The notes: a model not told the origin generated them from the sequence alone. A DNA stretch of 64,000 bases from Acetispira formosa (nom. nud.) (GCA_023525915.1 CP026657.1:2876001-2940000), one strand, 5' to 3'; positions 25,302 to 34,154 are shown, counted from the stretch's first letter. A program made the numbers and translations.

Positions 25302-27209
25302 ATGCTCGAATTTATGAGAAAGAATGCCGGCAGCAAGCTGGTCTGGTTGATTATCGGCGCCATTTCCCTGGTCTTTATTTTTTTCGGCGTCGGCAGCCAC
25401 GGCGGCGGCGGACAGTTGATTACCGTCAATGGCGAAGAAATCAGCCAGCGGGATTTCAGAGATATGGCCGACAGAATTGCCAGAAGCTCCCCCGCCGGCT
25501 CCGGCGATTCCGACCGCACCGCGCGCGATAAGGCCGTACGCGACACCACCATCATGGTCCTTGTGCGCCAGACCCTGGTCAATCAGTTCGGCCGGAATGT
25601 CGGGCTGGAGCCGACCGATCGCGCCGTTGCCCGCTCCATTTACAATATGGCCGAGTTCATGGGTGAGGACGGCAAATTCAGCAAGGAACGTTATGAAGCC
25701 GCCTTGGGGCGGACCAGCGTGGCCGCTTTCGAAAACAGCACCCGCCGGACCATAACCATCAGCCGGGCCAATGCCCTGATCGGCAGCCTTTCCCAGGTCT
25801 ACCAGCCGGAAGCCCTGGAGATGTATCACTTCGAGGCGGATAAAATGAAATTTGACTTTTTATTTTTTCCGTCAGATAAATATAAGAACGGTCTGTCAGC
25901 CTCTGATGAGGCTCTGAATGATTTCTATGCCCTCAACCGGGAACAGTGGCGGCTGCCCGCCACGATGAAGGTTGAGTACATCGATATTGATCCCGCGGAT
26001 TTTATTGAACAGGCCCAGGTGAGTGAAGAAGAAGTGAAGACCGCTTACAGTGAAGGGGCCGAAAGCTTTATGCGCCCGGAAACGGCGGAAGTGAGCCACA
26101 TCCTGTTCAAGTTTCCTCAGATGAACCCCACGGACGAGGAAAAGGAAGAAACTCTGGCCCGGGCGCGCAGCGCTTTCAGTAACGCGACGGCCGATAATTT
26201 TGCTGAACTGGCCAGGGAACTCAGCGACGATCCGGGCACTGCCTCCGAAGGCGGCGGGCTGGGCCAGATCAACAGTGACCGGCAGCTGCTCAACGTGACG
26301 GCGGCGGTTATGGCCCTGCCTTTGAACACGGTCAGTGAGCCGATGGAAACCCCCCTGGGCTACCATCTTTTCATCGTGACCGGGCGCGAAGAGGCCCGCC
26401 CCCTGACCTTTGAGGAAATCAAAGATACTTTGGAGGCCGGGTTGAAAGCAGATAAAGCCAGGCGTCTGGCCGTAAGCCTGCTTGAAGACTTGATTGAGCG
26501 CAGTGAAACCAATCCCAATCTGGCCGATGTGGCCAAATCCGTAGGCCTGGAGACCGAGGTGAGCGCCCCCTTCAGCCTGGATAACCCCCCCGATTTCTTT
26601 GAGGGCAATTATGTGGCCGTGCAAAGGGCTTTTCAGGCGGAAGTGGGCCGGGTGGCCGCTCCGGTGGAAGAACGCGACCATCTGGCGCTGTTCACCCCTC
26701 TGGAGCGCACCGAGAGCCATATTCCGCCGCTGGAGGAGGTTCGGGAGTCCGTACTGGCCGCCTGGACCGATTATGAAGCCGGGCGGCTGGCCCGCCTGGA
26801 GGCGGCCGCTTTCATAAAAAAGGCGGGCGAAGAGGGCTGGGCCAACGCCGCGGCCGGCCTTGAAGATGTGCGCGGCGGGCAAAGTGAACTGATGTCCCGC
26901 CAGGAACTGATGAACTCCATCCCCCTCCTCTTTACGCAGAGCGCGGAACTTGAGGCGGCCATCAACTCCGTCGCCGCGCCGGGACAGATTTCACCCGTGC
27001 CCGTTTTGGGCAACTATGAGGGGCTCGACGGCTGTTTCGCCCTCAATCTGGCTGACTTTGAACCCGCTGCCGACAATGGTTTCAGTTCCGGCAGCATCAT
27101 GGTCAGGGAAACTGCGAGACGGGCCGACGTTATGTATGAAGTCTGGCTTGATGAACTGGTGAAAGCTTCGGCCGCGAACATATATATTCCGACAATGTAT
27201 ACCAACTAA
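25302..27209 (+). CDS. PpiD/SurA-like membrane-anchored peptidyl-prolyl isomerase
   Basis: 635 residues from the ATG with GGAG upstream; a TTG seven codons earlier is possible but less likely. A single N-terminal membrane helix (about residues 13-30) anchors a periplasmic body: a SurA_N-like segment with GQLITVNGEEISQRDF, then a parvulin domain from about residue 264 (VSHILFKFP, then SEGGGLG, then GYHLFIVT), then a long C-terminal region. The length and layout match PpiD, a chaperone at the Sec exit that helps outer-membrane protein folding. ffh begins 12 bp after its stop, so secretion factors are grouped. Confidence 0.92.
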   Translation: MLEFMRKNAGSKLVWLIIGAISLVFIFFGVGSHGGGGQLITVNGEEISQRDFRDMADRIARSSPAGSGDSDRTARDKAVRDTTIMVLVRQTLVNQFGRNVGLEPTDRAVARSIYNMAEFMGEDGKFSKERYEAALGRTSVAAFENSTRRTITISRANALIGSLSQVYQPEALEMYHFEADKMKFDFLFFPSDKYKNGLSASDEALNDFYALNREQWRLPATMKVEYIDIDPADFIEQAQVSEEEVKTAYSEGAESFMRPETAEVSHILFKFPQMNPTDEEKEETLARARSAFSNATADNFAELARELSDDPGTASEGGGLGQINSDRQLLNVTAAVMALPLNTVSEPMETPLGYHLFIVTGREEARPLTFEEIKDTLEAGLKADKARRLAVSLLEDLIERSETNPNLADVAKSVGLETEVSAPFSLDNPPDFFEGNYVAVQRAFQAEVGRVAAPVEERDHLALFTPLERTESHIPPLEEVRESVLAAWTDYEAGRLARLEAAAFIKKAGEEGWANAAAGLEDVRGGQSELMSRQELMNSIPLLFTQSAELEAAINSVAAPGQISPVPVLGNYEGLDGCFALNLADFEPAADNGFSSGSIMVRETARRADVMYEVWLDELVKASAANIYIPTMYTN

Positions 27210-27221
27210 GAGGGAGGCGTC

Positions 27222-28547
27222 ATGTTTGACCGTTTAACTGACAAGCTGACCGGCGCTTTTCAAAAGCTGACCGGCCGCGGCAAAATAAACGAGGCCGACC
27301 TCAAGGCCGCCCTGCGTGAAGTGCGTCTGGCCCTTCTGGAGGCCGACGTCAATTACAATGTGGTCAAGGATTTCCTGAAAGCCGTGGAGGATCGGGCTCT
27401 TGGCGCGGAAGTCATGGGCAGCCTCACTCCGGGCCAGCAGGTCATCAAGATCGTCTACGAAGAACTGCGCGACCTTATGGGTTCCACGGCCGCCGGGCTG
27501 GACCTCAGCGGCCGTCCCCCCGTGCCCATAATGCTGGTGGGCCTTCAGGGCTCCGGTAAAACCACCACGGCCGGGAAGCTGGCCCAATATTTGAAAAAGC
27601 AGGGCCAAAAGCCCTATCTGGTCCCGGCCGACGTCAACCGCCCGGCCGCCATCACTCAGTTGACCCGTCTGGCCGCTGAAGTGGATGTGCCTGTCTATCC
27701 TTCCACCACCGACATGGACCCGGTCGACATCGCCTCAAAAGCGATTGCCGCCGCCTCCGAGGCCGGGGCCAATGTCCTTTTGATCGACACCGCCGGCCGC
27801 CTGACCATTGATGATGAATTAATGGCCGAGTTGGAGCGCATCAAATCGGTCACCGGGTCCAAGGAAATCCTCCTGGTGGCCGACGCCATGACCGGCCAGG
27901 AAGCGGTCAACATAGCCGAGGCCTTTAATGAGCGCATAAATCTCAGCGGCGTCATCCTCTCCAAAATGGAGGGCGACGCGCGCGGCGGCGCGGCCATGAG
28001 CATCAAGGCCGTGGTCAACAAGCCCCTCAAATTTGTCGGTACCGGTGAGAAGCTGGATGCTCTTGACGTTTTCCACCCCAACCGGGTGGCGTCAACCATT
28101 CTGGGCATGGGCGACATAGAGAGCCTTATTGACAAGGCCCGCGAAGCGGTGGATGAAAAAGAGGCCCGCGAGCTGGCCAAAAAGATGCAGAAAGGCGAAT
28201 TCACCCTGGAAGATTTCCAGAATCAGATTCGCCAGATAAAGAGCATGGGTTCCATTGAATCGCTCATGGGCATGATCCCCGGCCTGGGCAAGCTGAAAAA
28301 GCTCAAAGAGGCCAAGCCGGATGAGCGCGAGCTGAAAAAAATAGAGGCGATCATCAGTTCAATGACCAAAGAGGAGCGCCGCAATCACCTGATTATAGAC
28401 GGCAGCCGCCGCAAGCGCATAGCCAACGGCAGCGGCACGACAGTGACGGACGTCAACCAGCTCCTAAAAAACTTCTCAGAAACAAAAAAAATGATGCAGC
28501 GCTTCACCAAAGGCGGCATAGGCAATCTCCGCAACCTGATGAGGTAG
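27222..28547 (+). CDS. ffh: signal recognition particle protein Ffh
   Basis: 441 residues. The N domain (about 1-85), the G domain with Walker A GLQGSGKTTTAGKLA (about 107), DTAGRL and the G4-like segment ILSKMEGDARGGAAMS (the usual TKLDGDARGG is altered to SKMEGDARGG), and the methionine-rich M domain (GSIESLMGMIPGLGK, SRRKRIANGSG) are all present. It binds 4.5S RNA and signal sequences and docks with FtsY. GGGAGG precedes the ATG. It follows the PpiD gene closely, and rpsP comes 430 bp later. Confidence 0.97.
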   Translation: MFDRLTDKLTGAFQKLTGRGKINEADLKAALREVRLALLEADVNYNVVKDFLKAVEDRALGAEVMGSLTPGQQVIKIVYEELRDLMGSTAAGLDLSGRPPVPIMLVGLQGSGKTTTAGKLAQYLKKQGQKPYLVPADVNRPAAITQLTRLAAEVDVPVYPSTTDMDPVDIASKAIAAASEAGANVLLIDTAGRLTIDDELMAELERIKSVTGSKEILLVADAMTGQEAVNIAEAFNERINLSGVILSKMEGDARGGAAMSIKAVVNKPLKFVGTGEKLDALDVFHPNRVASTILGMGDIESLIDKAREAVDEKEARELAKKMQKGEFTLEDFQNQIRQIKSMGSIESLMGMIPGLGKLKKLKEAKPDERELKKIEAIISSMTKEERRNHLIIDGSRRKRIANGSGTTVTDVNQLLKNFSETKKMMQRFTKGGIGNLRNLMR

Positions 28548-28590
28548 AGTGAAGAGAAGAGGAAGAGGGGGGCTCTGCCCCTCCACCCCG

Positions 28591-28637
28591 CAAGGGGTAA
28601 ACCCCTTGACCCCACCGAAACTCCGGAGGAGTTTCGG
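28591..28637 (+). terminator. two consecutive hairpins downstream of ffh
   Basis: CAAGGGG/CCCCTTG (28591-28608) is followed by CCGAAACTCC/GGAGGAGTTTCGG (28615-28637). No strong T-run follows, so termination is likely but not certain. The first hairpin resembles one in the 5036-5865 palindrome. Confidence 0.5.
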
Positions 28638-28770
28638 AACATTGTTCTGATTGCTATAGGCTGCATTATAGGCGGGCTATTAAATAAGGTTCCAGTTCAG
28701 AGGAGGACTACCGCTACCTCAGAACTGGGCATCCAGAGAAAAACTCACTTCAGTGGCGGGTGCAACGCAA

Positions 28771-28864
28771 TAGCTATGGGGAACACGCTCTTAATACGAT
28801 GATGGCCGCCAAAACCAACTATTACGGGAAACCGCCCCCCAGACGTGGGGTCTGGGCCCTGCCC
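28771..28864 (+). repeat. family D repeat, copy 3
   Basis: The best single-arm copy: TAGCTATGGGGAACACGCTC, then TTAATACGATGATGGCCGCC, then AACTATTACGGGAAACCGCC, then AGACGTGGGGTCTGGGCCC. It lies between ffh and rpsP, about 110 bp upstream of rpsP. Confidence 0.85.
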
Positions 28865-28977
28865 AGTTGCATTATGTTTTTAAATGTGGTAAATGTGACG
28901 GCTGACAATTGTTTTTGCCGCATATGAAATAAACCGACGCGGCTTGGCCGCTTTAATTCTAAGGAGCATCAGTTATC

Positions 28978-29217
28978 ATGGCTTTGAAAATCAGACTTGC
29001 CCGCCTGGGCGCCAAAAAGAAACCCTTCTATCGTATCGTCGTCGCCGACAGCGCCGCCAAACGCGACGGCCGCTTCCTCGATGTCGTGGGCATCTATGAT
29101 CCCAATCAAAACCCCGCTAAAGTCCAAATTAAAAAAGAACTGCTCGAAGATTGGGCCGCCAAAGGCGCTAAACCCACTGATACCGTTCGCAGCCTTTTGA
29201 AAAAACAGTCCGCCTAA
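28978..29217 (+). CDS. rpsP: 30S ribosomal protein bS16
   Basis: 79 residues. The family opening [20 protein letters not shown] is unmistakable, followed by the segment [13 protein letters not shown]. It is a small-subunit protein needed for early 16S folding. AAGGAGC lies upstream of the ATG. It heads the cluster rpsP-khpA-rimM, with khpA 63 bp downstream after a small GC hairpin (29239-29256). Confidence 0.98.
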   Translation: MALKIRLARLGAKKKPFYRIVVADSAAKRDGRFLDVVGIYDPNQNPAKVQIKKELLEDWAAKGAKPTDTVRSLLKKQSA

Positions 29218-29280
29218 GCGGCGCTCACGGTTGTGCTGGCCCGGCTTTGGCCGGGCTCGCGCCCCTAAGGGGTCTTGAGT

Positions 29281-29568
29281 TTGAAAGAACTTGTCACCTA
29301 TCTGGCCGGAGCCCTGGCCACACATCCCGATGAAGTAGCCGTCACCGAATGCGCTAAAGATAATGGCGTGGTGCTCGAACTTCAGGTCGCGGCCGAAGAT
29401 CTTACCCATGTCATCGGTAAGCAGGGCCGCACCGCCAGAGCCATGCGCTCACTTTTGTCCGCGGCCGGGGCCAAGGCGGGCAGCCGCTATTTCCTGAAAA
29501 TCATGTCCGGCGACGAAACAGCCGAAACCAATGAATCTCAGGACGCCCCCGAAGACGCGGCGGTCTGA
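29281..29568 (+). CDS. khpA: KH-domain RNA-binding protein KhpA
   Basis: 95 residues from a TTG start; AAGGGG lies 8 nt before this TTG, whereas the TTG two codons earlier would be only 2 nt from it. The start then reads MKELVTYLAGALATHPDEV, as in the family. The KH motif is VIGKQGRTARAMRSLLSAAG. KhpA binds RNA broadly, usually with KhpB/Jag. Its position between rpsP and rimM is common in deltaproteobacteria and firmicutes. The last 20 residues are an acidic tail. Confidence 0.93.
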   Translation: MKELVTYLAGALATHPDEVAVTECAKDNGVVLELQVAAEDLTHVIGKQGRTARAMRSLLSAAGAKAGSRYFLKIMSGDETAETNESQDAPEDAAV

Positions 29569-29575
29569 TACGATT

Positions 29576-30115
29576 ATGTCCTCTCCCTCCGCGGAAACAT
29601 CAGATTTCGTCGCTCTTGGCCATATCACCCGCCCCCATGGTGTGCATGGCGCAATTATTATTGTCCCCTATACCGATAATATAGATTTAATCCTGGCCGG
29701 GCGCGGTTTGAAAATGCTGTCCCCGGAAGGAAAGATTCGCTCCGTTTCCGGCCTTAAAGGCAAAGAGGCGGCCCAGGGCCTTATTGTCAAAATTACCGGC
29801 ATCACCGATCGTGACGAAGCCCAGAAACTGAAGGGCTGGACCATCGGGATGGAGCGCGGCAACCTGCCGCCGGTTGAAGAGGATGAAGTATATTGGGCCG
29901 ATCTGGTGGGGTTGGAGGTTTTTGCGGAAGGCCGGAGCATCGGACTGGTGGAAAACCTCATGGAAGTCGGGACCGGGCTTCTGCTGGTGGTGATTGAGCC
30001 TGATCAGCCTGATAAAGAGCGGCTGATTCCTTTTAATGAAGAATTTGTGGTTTCGGTGGAGCCCGATGAAGGGCGGATTGCTCTGGATCTGCCTCCGGGA
30101 CTTCTGGACTTGTAA
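29576..30115 (+). CDS. rimM: ribosome maturation factor RimM
   Basis: 179 residues from the ATG 7 bp after the khpA stop; a start further upstream would overlap khpA and is not needed. The N-terminal RimM domain opens with FVALGHITRPHGVHGAIIIV, and the C-terminal PRC-barrel contains YWADLVGLEVFAEG and LIPFNEEFVVSVEP. It assists 30S head maturation and binds uS19. The ribosome site is weak, which suggests translational coupling to khpA. trmD and rplS, the usual next genes, are absent here. Confidence 0.95.
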   Translation: MSSPSAETSDFVALGHITRPHGVHGAIIIVPYTDNIDLILAGRGLKMLSPEGKIRSVSGLKGKEAAQGLIVKITGITDRDEAQKLKGWTIGMERGNLPPVEEDEVYWADLVGLEVFAEGRSIGLVENLMEVGTGLLLVVIEPDQPDKERLIPFNEEFVVSVEPDEGRIALDLPPGLLDL

Positions 30116-30311
30116 ATCCTGACTTGATTATAATATTTACATAATCCCATTTTATTAACGAGACCGCCCTTTCTGTTCCGGCGGCGATGCTGAACCTTAT
30201 ACAATCCAGATAAATTATCTTAAATAACTTGTTGTGCGCTTTAGCTCGGCAGGGCTTGTTTTATTGTATGGATGAAGCCCAGGCCTGGAGGGAACTTGAG
30301 AGGAGAACGCT

Positions 30312-31049
30312 ATGACCGCCAACTGGCAGCCCCAATCCAATCTGCCCGAACTTGACAGCCGCCTGGAAAACGCTTTCAAGCGCGTTTCCGGTTTGGCCGG
30401 CTTCCGCATCGGACAGGACAGGATGAATACAGACGCGCTTCGCTCCACCGCCGCCAATATTGTGGATGTGAGCGTTTCCGGGGCCGGGCCGTTTTTCATG
30501 CGCCTGGGCCAAAGCCTTGGAAGCGCTTGCAGCTACCGCCCCAAGGGACAGATTTCGCTGAAGGAAATAGCCGCTGAGGTGCTCAATGAATTTTATAATG
30601 AGGGTGTGGCCGCGTTTCAGGCCGCGAAAATCAGCCTTCACACTTCGGCCGCGAAATACCTGACCGAAGCCGGGATGGACGAAAGCTCACGCAACGCGGT
30701 TCTGGAATCCGTTGACAAGTCGTTTATGGACCCTTCGCGTGAGGAAATGACAATGGCCGCCATGCCCTATGTCAACGTGACCATAACGCCCGGCACCCTG
30801 GCCTGTATCGGACTGGTGGCGGGCATGGCCCTGGGGCTGGTGGCTCTTCGCCACCCGCTTTTTATGTTGATAGGCGGGATTATCGGCGGCGGCGGCGCAT
30901 ATTGTGTGGCCAGAAGCAAATTGAGGGAAAAGGCCGGCACTCTCCTGACCCGCTTGCCGCAGGATATTTACACCATTCTGCGCCAGAATCTCATTGCCAA
31001 TGAAACCCGCTATATCGACCTGGTGAACCAGAGCGTCATTAGGCACTGA
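30312..31049 (+). CDS. unknown protein with two central membrane helices
   Basis: 245 residues, not recognised. AGGAG lies before the ATG and codon use matches the neighbours, so it is likely real. The first 150 residues are soluble and helical, with DSRLENAFKRVSGLAGFRIG near the start. Two hydrophobic segments follow (about 158-178, TLACIGLVAGMALGLVAL; about 180-200, PLFMLIGGIIGGGGAYCVA), then a soluble tail of about 45 residues. It occupies the place of trmD after rimM but has no similarity to it that I can see. Confidence 0.7.
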   Translation: MTANWQPQSNLPELDSRLENAFKRVSGLAGFRIGQDRMNTDALRSTAANIVDVSVSGAGPFFMRLGQSLGSACSYRPKGQISLKEIAAEVLNEFYNEGVAAFQAAKISLHTSAAKYLTEAGMDESSRNAVLESVDKSFMDPSREEMTMAAMPYVNVTITPGTLACIGLVAGMALGLVALRHPLFMLIGGIIGGGGAYCVARSKLREKAGTLLTRLPQDIYTILRQNLIANETRYIDLVNQSVIRH

Positions 31050-31109
31050 CTGTTTCCCTTCAACTTGCTGCTCGTAGCTACGCAAAAAAGCGTGGTTTTT
31101 GCTTCGCGA

Positions 31110-31200
31110 GCGGGCAGGGCCCGCCGCCAACGCCGCGGGGCGACCCGTCTGAGGGTAGATTAACGGCCGGGAAGCTGCCTTCAAAGAGTTTGTTACTTAT
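31110..31200 (+). repeat. family E repeat, copy 3, inside a family C unit
   Basis: GCGGGCAGGGCCCGCCGCCA, then CGACCCGTCTGAGGGTAG, then TTCAAAGAGTTTGTTACTTA. It splits a C-family unit: the sequence before it ends GCTTCGCGAG and the sequence after it resumes TTACCGCTTTGCC, which are contiguous in the intact tandem units downstream. Confidence 0.85.
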
Positions 31201-31201
31201 A

Positions 31202-31650
31202 AGTTACCGCTTTGCCGTCAAAACCAGTCGTTGGCGCTCCGTCTCGTCCTCCATGGAGCGATTCTAATTATGGCTTTTTCCCTTCAACTTACGGCTCGTA
31301 GCTACGCAAAAAGCGTGGTTTTTGCTTCGCGAGTTACCGCTTTGCCGTCAAAACCAGTCGCTGGCGCTCCGTCTCGCCCTCCATGGAGCGATTCTAATTA
31401 TGGCTTTTTCCCTTCAACTTACGGCTCGTAGCTACGCAAAAAGCGTGGTTTTTGCTTCGCGAGTTACCGCTTTAGCTTCAAAACCAGTCGTTGGCGCTCC
31501 GTCTCGCCCTCCATGGAGCGATTCTAATTATGGCTTTTTCCCTTCAACTTACGGCTCGTAGCTACGCAAAAAGCGTGGTTTTTGCTTCGCGAGTTACCGC
31601 TTTAGCTTCAAAACCAGTCGCTGGCGCTCCGTCTCGCCATCCATGGCTCG
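31202..31650 (+). repeat. tandem array of family C units, 130-bp period
   Basis: Nearly identical 130-bp units start ATTCTAATTATGGCTTTTTC at 31261, 31391 and 31521, preceded by a partial unit from 31202 (and a still earlier fragment at about 31052-31109, before the E insertion). Each contains GTAGCTACGCAAAAAGCGTG, GCTTCGCGAGTTACCGCTTT and CGCTGGCGCTCCGTCTCGCC. The terminal CAGCAATTCT is missing at the unit joints. ORFs across the array are repeat artefacts. Confidence 0.92.
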
Positions 31651-31740
31651 CCCCCCCGGCTATATGCGGCGGAATTGGCTTAGAAGCGCTGTCCTGGCTT
31701 CCACTCTACTCAGCCCTTGGTTATGGCTGACCAGGCAGTC

Positions 31741-31821
31741 GCCGGGAGAAATGTTTTTGCCCTGGGTTCCGTGACTAAAGACCCCCGGAACGGAACCCTG
31801 GGCAAAAACATTTCTCCCGGC
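31741..31821 (-). repeat. composite hairpin repeat, type A, copy 3 (solo)
   Basis: The stem GCCGGGAGAAATGTTTTTGC, then CCTGGGTTCCGT, pairs with a matching right arm around the loop GACTAAAGACCCCCGGA. The loop orientation is opposite to copies 1, 2 and 6, so it is inserted in reverse. No B partner is nearby. Confidence 0.92.
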
Positions 31822-31880
31822 GGCGGTCACCCCTTTTACGTAATTTTGTTATTGACTGCGTATAAGTCTTTTTTTAAAAA

Positions 31881-31914
31881 AACCGGGCCGCCTGTTCAGA
31901 CAGGCGGCCCGGTT
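31881..31914 (-). terminator. rho-independent terminator of bamD
   Basis: A perfect 14-bp stem, AACCGGGCCGCCTG with CAGGCGGCCCGGTT, and a 6-nt loop. On the minus strand it is followed by TTTTTTTAAAAAAAG. It lies 26 bp beyond the bamD stop. Confidence 0.92.
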
Positions 31915-31940
31915 CATTTTAAGAAGTGAGGCTGTTAGTA

Positions 31941-32732
31941 TTAAAAATAATAAGGATCAGCCTGGCTCTCGGAGATGAAGGGCGAATCCAGCTCGTCGCC
32001 GCGCAGGTTGCTGCCCTCGTCTATATCGCCCGAAGCCACTTTCTGCTTGTATTCAGCGATATAGTTCAAGGCTCTCTGATGATAGCCCGAATCGGGGTAA
32101 TACTGCAAGAGGCCCATGAAGCGGTTCATGGCCGCCGCATAGTCTTTGCGTTTGTAATAGAATTCGCCCACATAAAACTCATGCCCGGCCAGATTGTTCT
32201 GGGCCTCGGCTATCCTGGCCCGGCCCATGGCCGCATACTGGCTGTCAGGATAGGTTTCAATCAGGCGGGCCAGAGTCTGGATAGCCTGAATGGTGGGGGT
32301 CTGATCCCGGTCAATGCCGTGCATGCGCTGATAATGGCACATGCCCTGCTGATAGACGGCATATGATACCGCGTCGTTTTCGGGATGCAGACGCTCGAAA
32401 TCCTCATAAGCGCCCAGAGCTTCGATGTATTTGCCCTGCAGATAAAGCGCGTCGCCCAGCTTTAGTTCGCCCAGGGTGGCGTATCTGCTGTAGGGATACT
32501 GATCCTTCAACTGCTGCCACAGCTCGGCCGCGGTTTTATAATCGTCGGCGTCCATGCGTTCCTGGGCGTCCTGAGCCAGGCTCTGGGGTTCATCCTGTCC
32601 AATGTCCCGGTCTTTGGCCGAGGAAATTCCGAACCAACTGCCCAGAGTGCTGCTGACGCTGCCACAGCCCGTCAGGAGGGCCAGTGCGGCGGTTAAAGTC
32701 AGAATCATCAACATGGTCTTGCCGAATCTCAT
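31941..32732 (-). CDS. bamD: outer membrane assembly lipoprotein BamD
   Basis: 263 residues from the ATG that has TAGGAG at 8 nt; a GTG three codons upstream is possible. The lipobox LLTGC gives lipidated Cys23. TPR-like repeats follow, with the BamD features AAELWQQLKDQYPYSRYA and LARLIETYPDSQYA, and NNLAGHEFYVGEFYYKRKDY later. It is the essential partner of BamA in inserting beta-barrel proteins. It lies 19 bp downstream of trxA on the same strand, so the two are probably co-transcribed. Confidence 0.94.
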   Translation of the reverse strand: MRFGKTMLMILTLTAALALLTGCGSVSSTLGSWFGISSAKDRDIGQDEPQSLAQDAQERMDADDYKTAAELWQQLKDQYPYSRYATLGELKLGDALYLQGKYIEALGAYEDFERLHPENDAVSYAVYQQGMCHYQRMHGIDRDQTPTIQAIQTLARLIETYPDSQYAAMGRARIAEAQNNLAGHEFYVGEFYYKRKDYAAAMNRFMGLLQYYPDSGYHQRALNYIAEYKQKVASGDIDEGSNLRGDELDSPFISESQADPYYF

Positions 32733-32751
32733 GTGCCTCACTCCTACACTC

Positions 32752-33078
32752 CTAGCCTTGGATGAACGGAGTCAGCGCGGCTTTGAGTTCATTTTTGGGC
32801 CGGGCGCCGACGATGCGTCCGGCTTCAACGCCGTCTTTAACGATCACCATATTGGGAATGGAACGAACGCCAAACCGGGCCGGAGTGGCCTGATTTTCAT
32901 CGACGTTCATTTTGGCGATAATGAATTTGCCGTCCAGTTCAGTGGCCAGTTCCTCCAGAATGGGGGCCACGGCCTTGCAGGGGCCGCACCAGGGGGCCCA
33001 GAAATCGATTAGTATGGGGACGGCGGCTTTTTTCACTTCACTGTCGAAATTACCATCGTTTAGAATCAAAACCGGCAT
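32752..33078 (-). CDS. trxA: thioredoxin
   Basis: 108 residues with the active site WCGPCK (Cys31 and Cys34) in the classical context LIDFWAPWCGPCKAVAPILEEL. The cis-Pro loop is RSIPNMVIV. It is the cytoplasmic disulfide reductant for ribonucleotide reductase and many other targets. GGAG precedes the ATG. bamD follows immediately. There is no signal peptide, so it is not a periplasmic variant. Confidence 0.97.
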   Translation of the reverse strand: MPVLILNDGNFDSEVKKAAVPILIDFWAPWCGPCKAVAPILEELATELDGKFIIAKMNVDENQATPARFGVRSIPNMVIVKDGVEAGRIVGARPKNELKAALTPFIQG

Positions 33079-33261
33079 GGTGTATCTCCAATCTTGCCTT
33101 GACCAGGCTAACTATGATAATACTATTACTGCCCGGCAGGGCAGTGGACGACGGAAAATACCGCGTCAGGAGTTTAATAAATCCCTATGTAGAGTACCTA
33201 GCTTAACGCCGCTCGTCAAGGACTTTTTGTGCGTGGCCCGCACTGGGCTATGTCTGGGTGG

Positions 33262-33318
33262 GGTTTTCCAGTAATAGTTAATTATGGCGGCCATCATCGT
33301 ATTAAGAGCGCGCCCCCC
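33262..33318 (-). repeat. family D repeat, copy 4 (short)
   Basis: TTTTCCAGTAATAGTTAATT, then ATGGCGGCCATCATCGTATT, then AAGAGCGCGCCCCCC, in the orientation opposite to copies 2 and 3. It is the only element seen in the 348-bp gap between trxA and the DUF456 gene, which are divergent. Confidence 0.8.
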
Positions 33319-33426
33319 TGGCTATGGCCATTGGTGGGGCAGTGGGCCGGGAGCCGGACTCGGTTCGGCGGCGGCTGTTTTTGGCGTTCCCGTTTTATTT
33401 AAGATTTTGGAAGGAGTATTTTTAGT

Positions 33427-33942
33427 ATGGATATAGTTGTTTTGATTCTGGCTTTCATTGTTATGCTGATAGGGCTGGGCGGCACTATTCTGCCGGTTCT
33501 GCCCGGCATTCCCATAATCTGGATATCCATGCTCGGCTATGGCTGGTATAGCGGCTGGGATAAATATGGGCTCACGGCCATGATTGTTTCCGGCCTTCTG
33601 GTGGCTTTGAGCGTGGCCGTCGACCAGTTGGCTTCAGTCATGGGGGCCAAAAAGTTCGGGGCCAGCCGGGCGGGCATGATCGGCTCGTTTGTCGGAGCGA
33701 TAGCCGGCGCGATTTTTTTTAATATCATCGGCCTCATCCTGGGCACCTTTCTGGGGGCCATGGCCTTTGAAATGATTTTCAGCGGCCGGAACATCCGGGC
33801 CTCTCTGGCCTCCGGCACCGGGGCGCTTCTGGGCTTTCTGGCCGGGAGCATGTTCAAGTTCATGCTGGGCATGGGGCTTATCGCCTATTTTATCTTCGCC
33901 CTCATTTTCGGAGGCTCATCCGCGCCGCCTCCGGTGCTGTGA
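33427..33942 (+). CDS. DUF456 family membrane protein
   Basis: 171 residues with about five membrane helices and a Gly-rich middle (GMIGSFVGAIAGAIFFNIIG). The opening with GLGGTILPVLPGIPIIW matches DUF456, a family of small inner-membrane proteins of unknown function. AAGGAG lies about 11 nt before the ATG. It appears to stand alone. Confidence 0.88.
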   Translation: MDIVVLILAFIVMLIGLGGTILPVLPGIPIIWISMLGYGWYSGWDKYGLTAMIVSGLLVALSVAVDQLASVMGAKKFGASRAGMIGSFVGAIAGAIFFNIIGLILGTFLGAMAFEMIFSGRNIRASLASGTGALLGFLAGSMFKFMLGMGLIAYFIFALIFGGSSAPPPVL

Positions 33943-33983
33943 GGCCTGAAAAAGGGAAAGAGCCATAATTAGAATCGCCGCCG

Positions 33984-34154
33984 CAGCAATTCTCAAAGTA
34001 GATGGCGTTAAAATAGCAGGTCGACCCGCAAGGGTGACGGAGCGCCAGCGACTGGTTTTGACGGTAGAATAGTCTCTCGCGAAGCAAAAACCACGCTTTT
34101 TGCGTAGCTACGAGTTGCCAGTTTGAGGGAAAAAGTTTACTTTGAGAATTGCTG
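33984..34154 (-). mobile_element. MITE family C, copy 3
   Basis: 171 bp bounded by CAGCAATTCTCAAAGTA and TACTTTGAGAATTGCTG. The core GACGGAGCGCCAGCGACTGG is followed by TTTTGACGG and by the hairpin AAAAACCACGCTTTTTGCG. The flanks do not match, so no target duplication is visible. A stray family end (CCATAATTAGAAT) lies just to its left, which suggests recombination between copies. Confidence 0.85.

Noticed and set aside
31202..31650. CRISPR array
   Set aside because: The period is 130 bp with the whole unit conserved and no variable spacers, and no cas genes are in the window.
31231..31730. Overlapping ORFs with repeated peptide SLQLTARSYAKSVVFASR
   Set aside because: They are translations of the 130-bp tandem MITE array; the same peptide recurs only because the DNA does.
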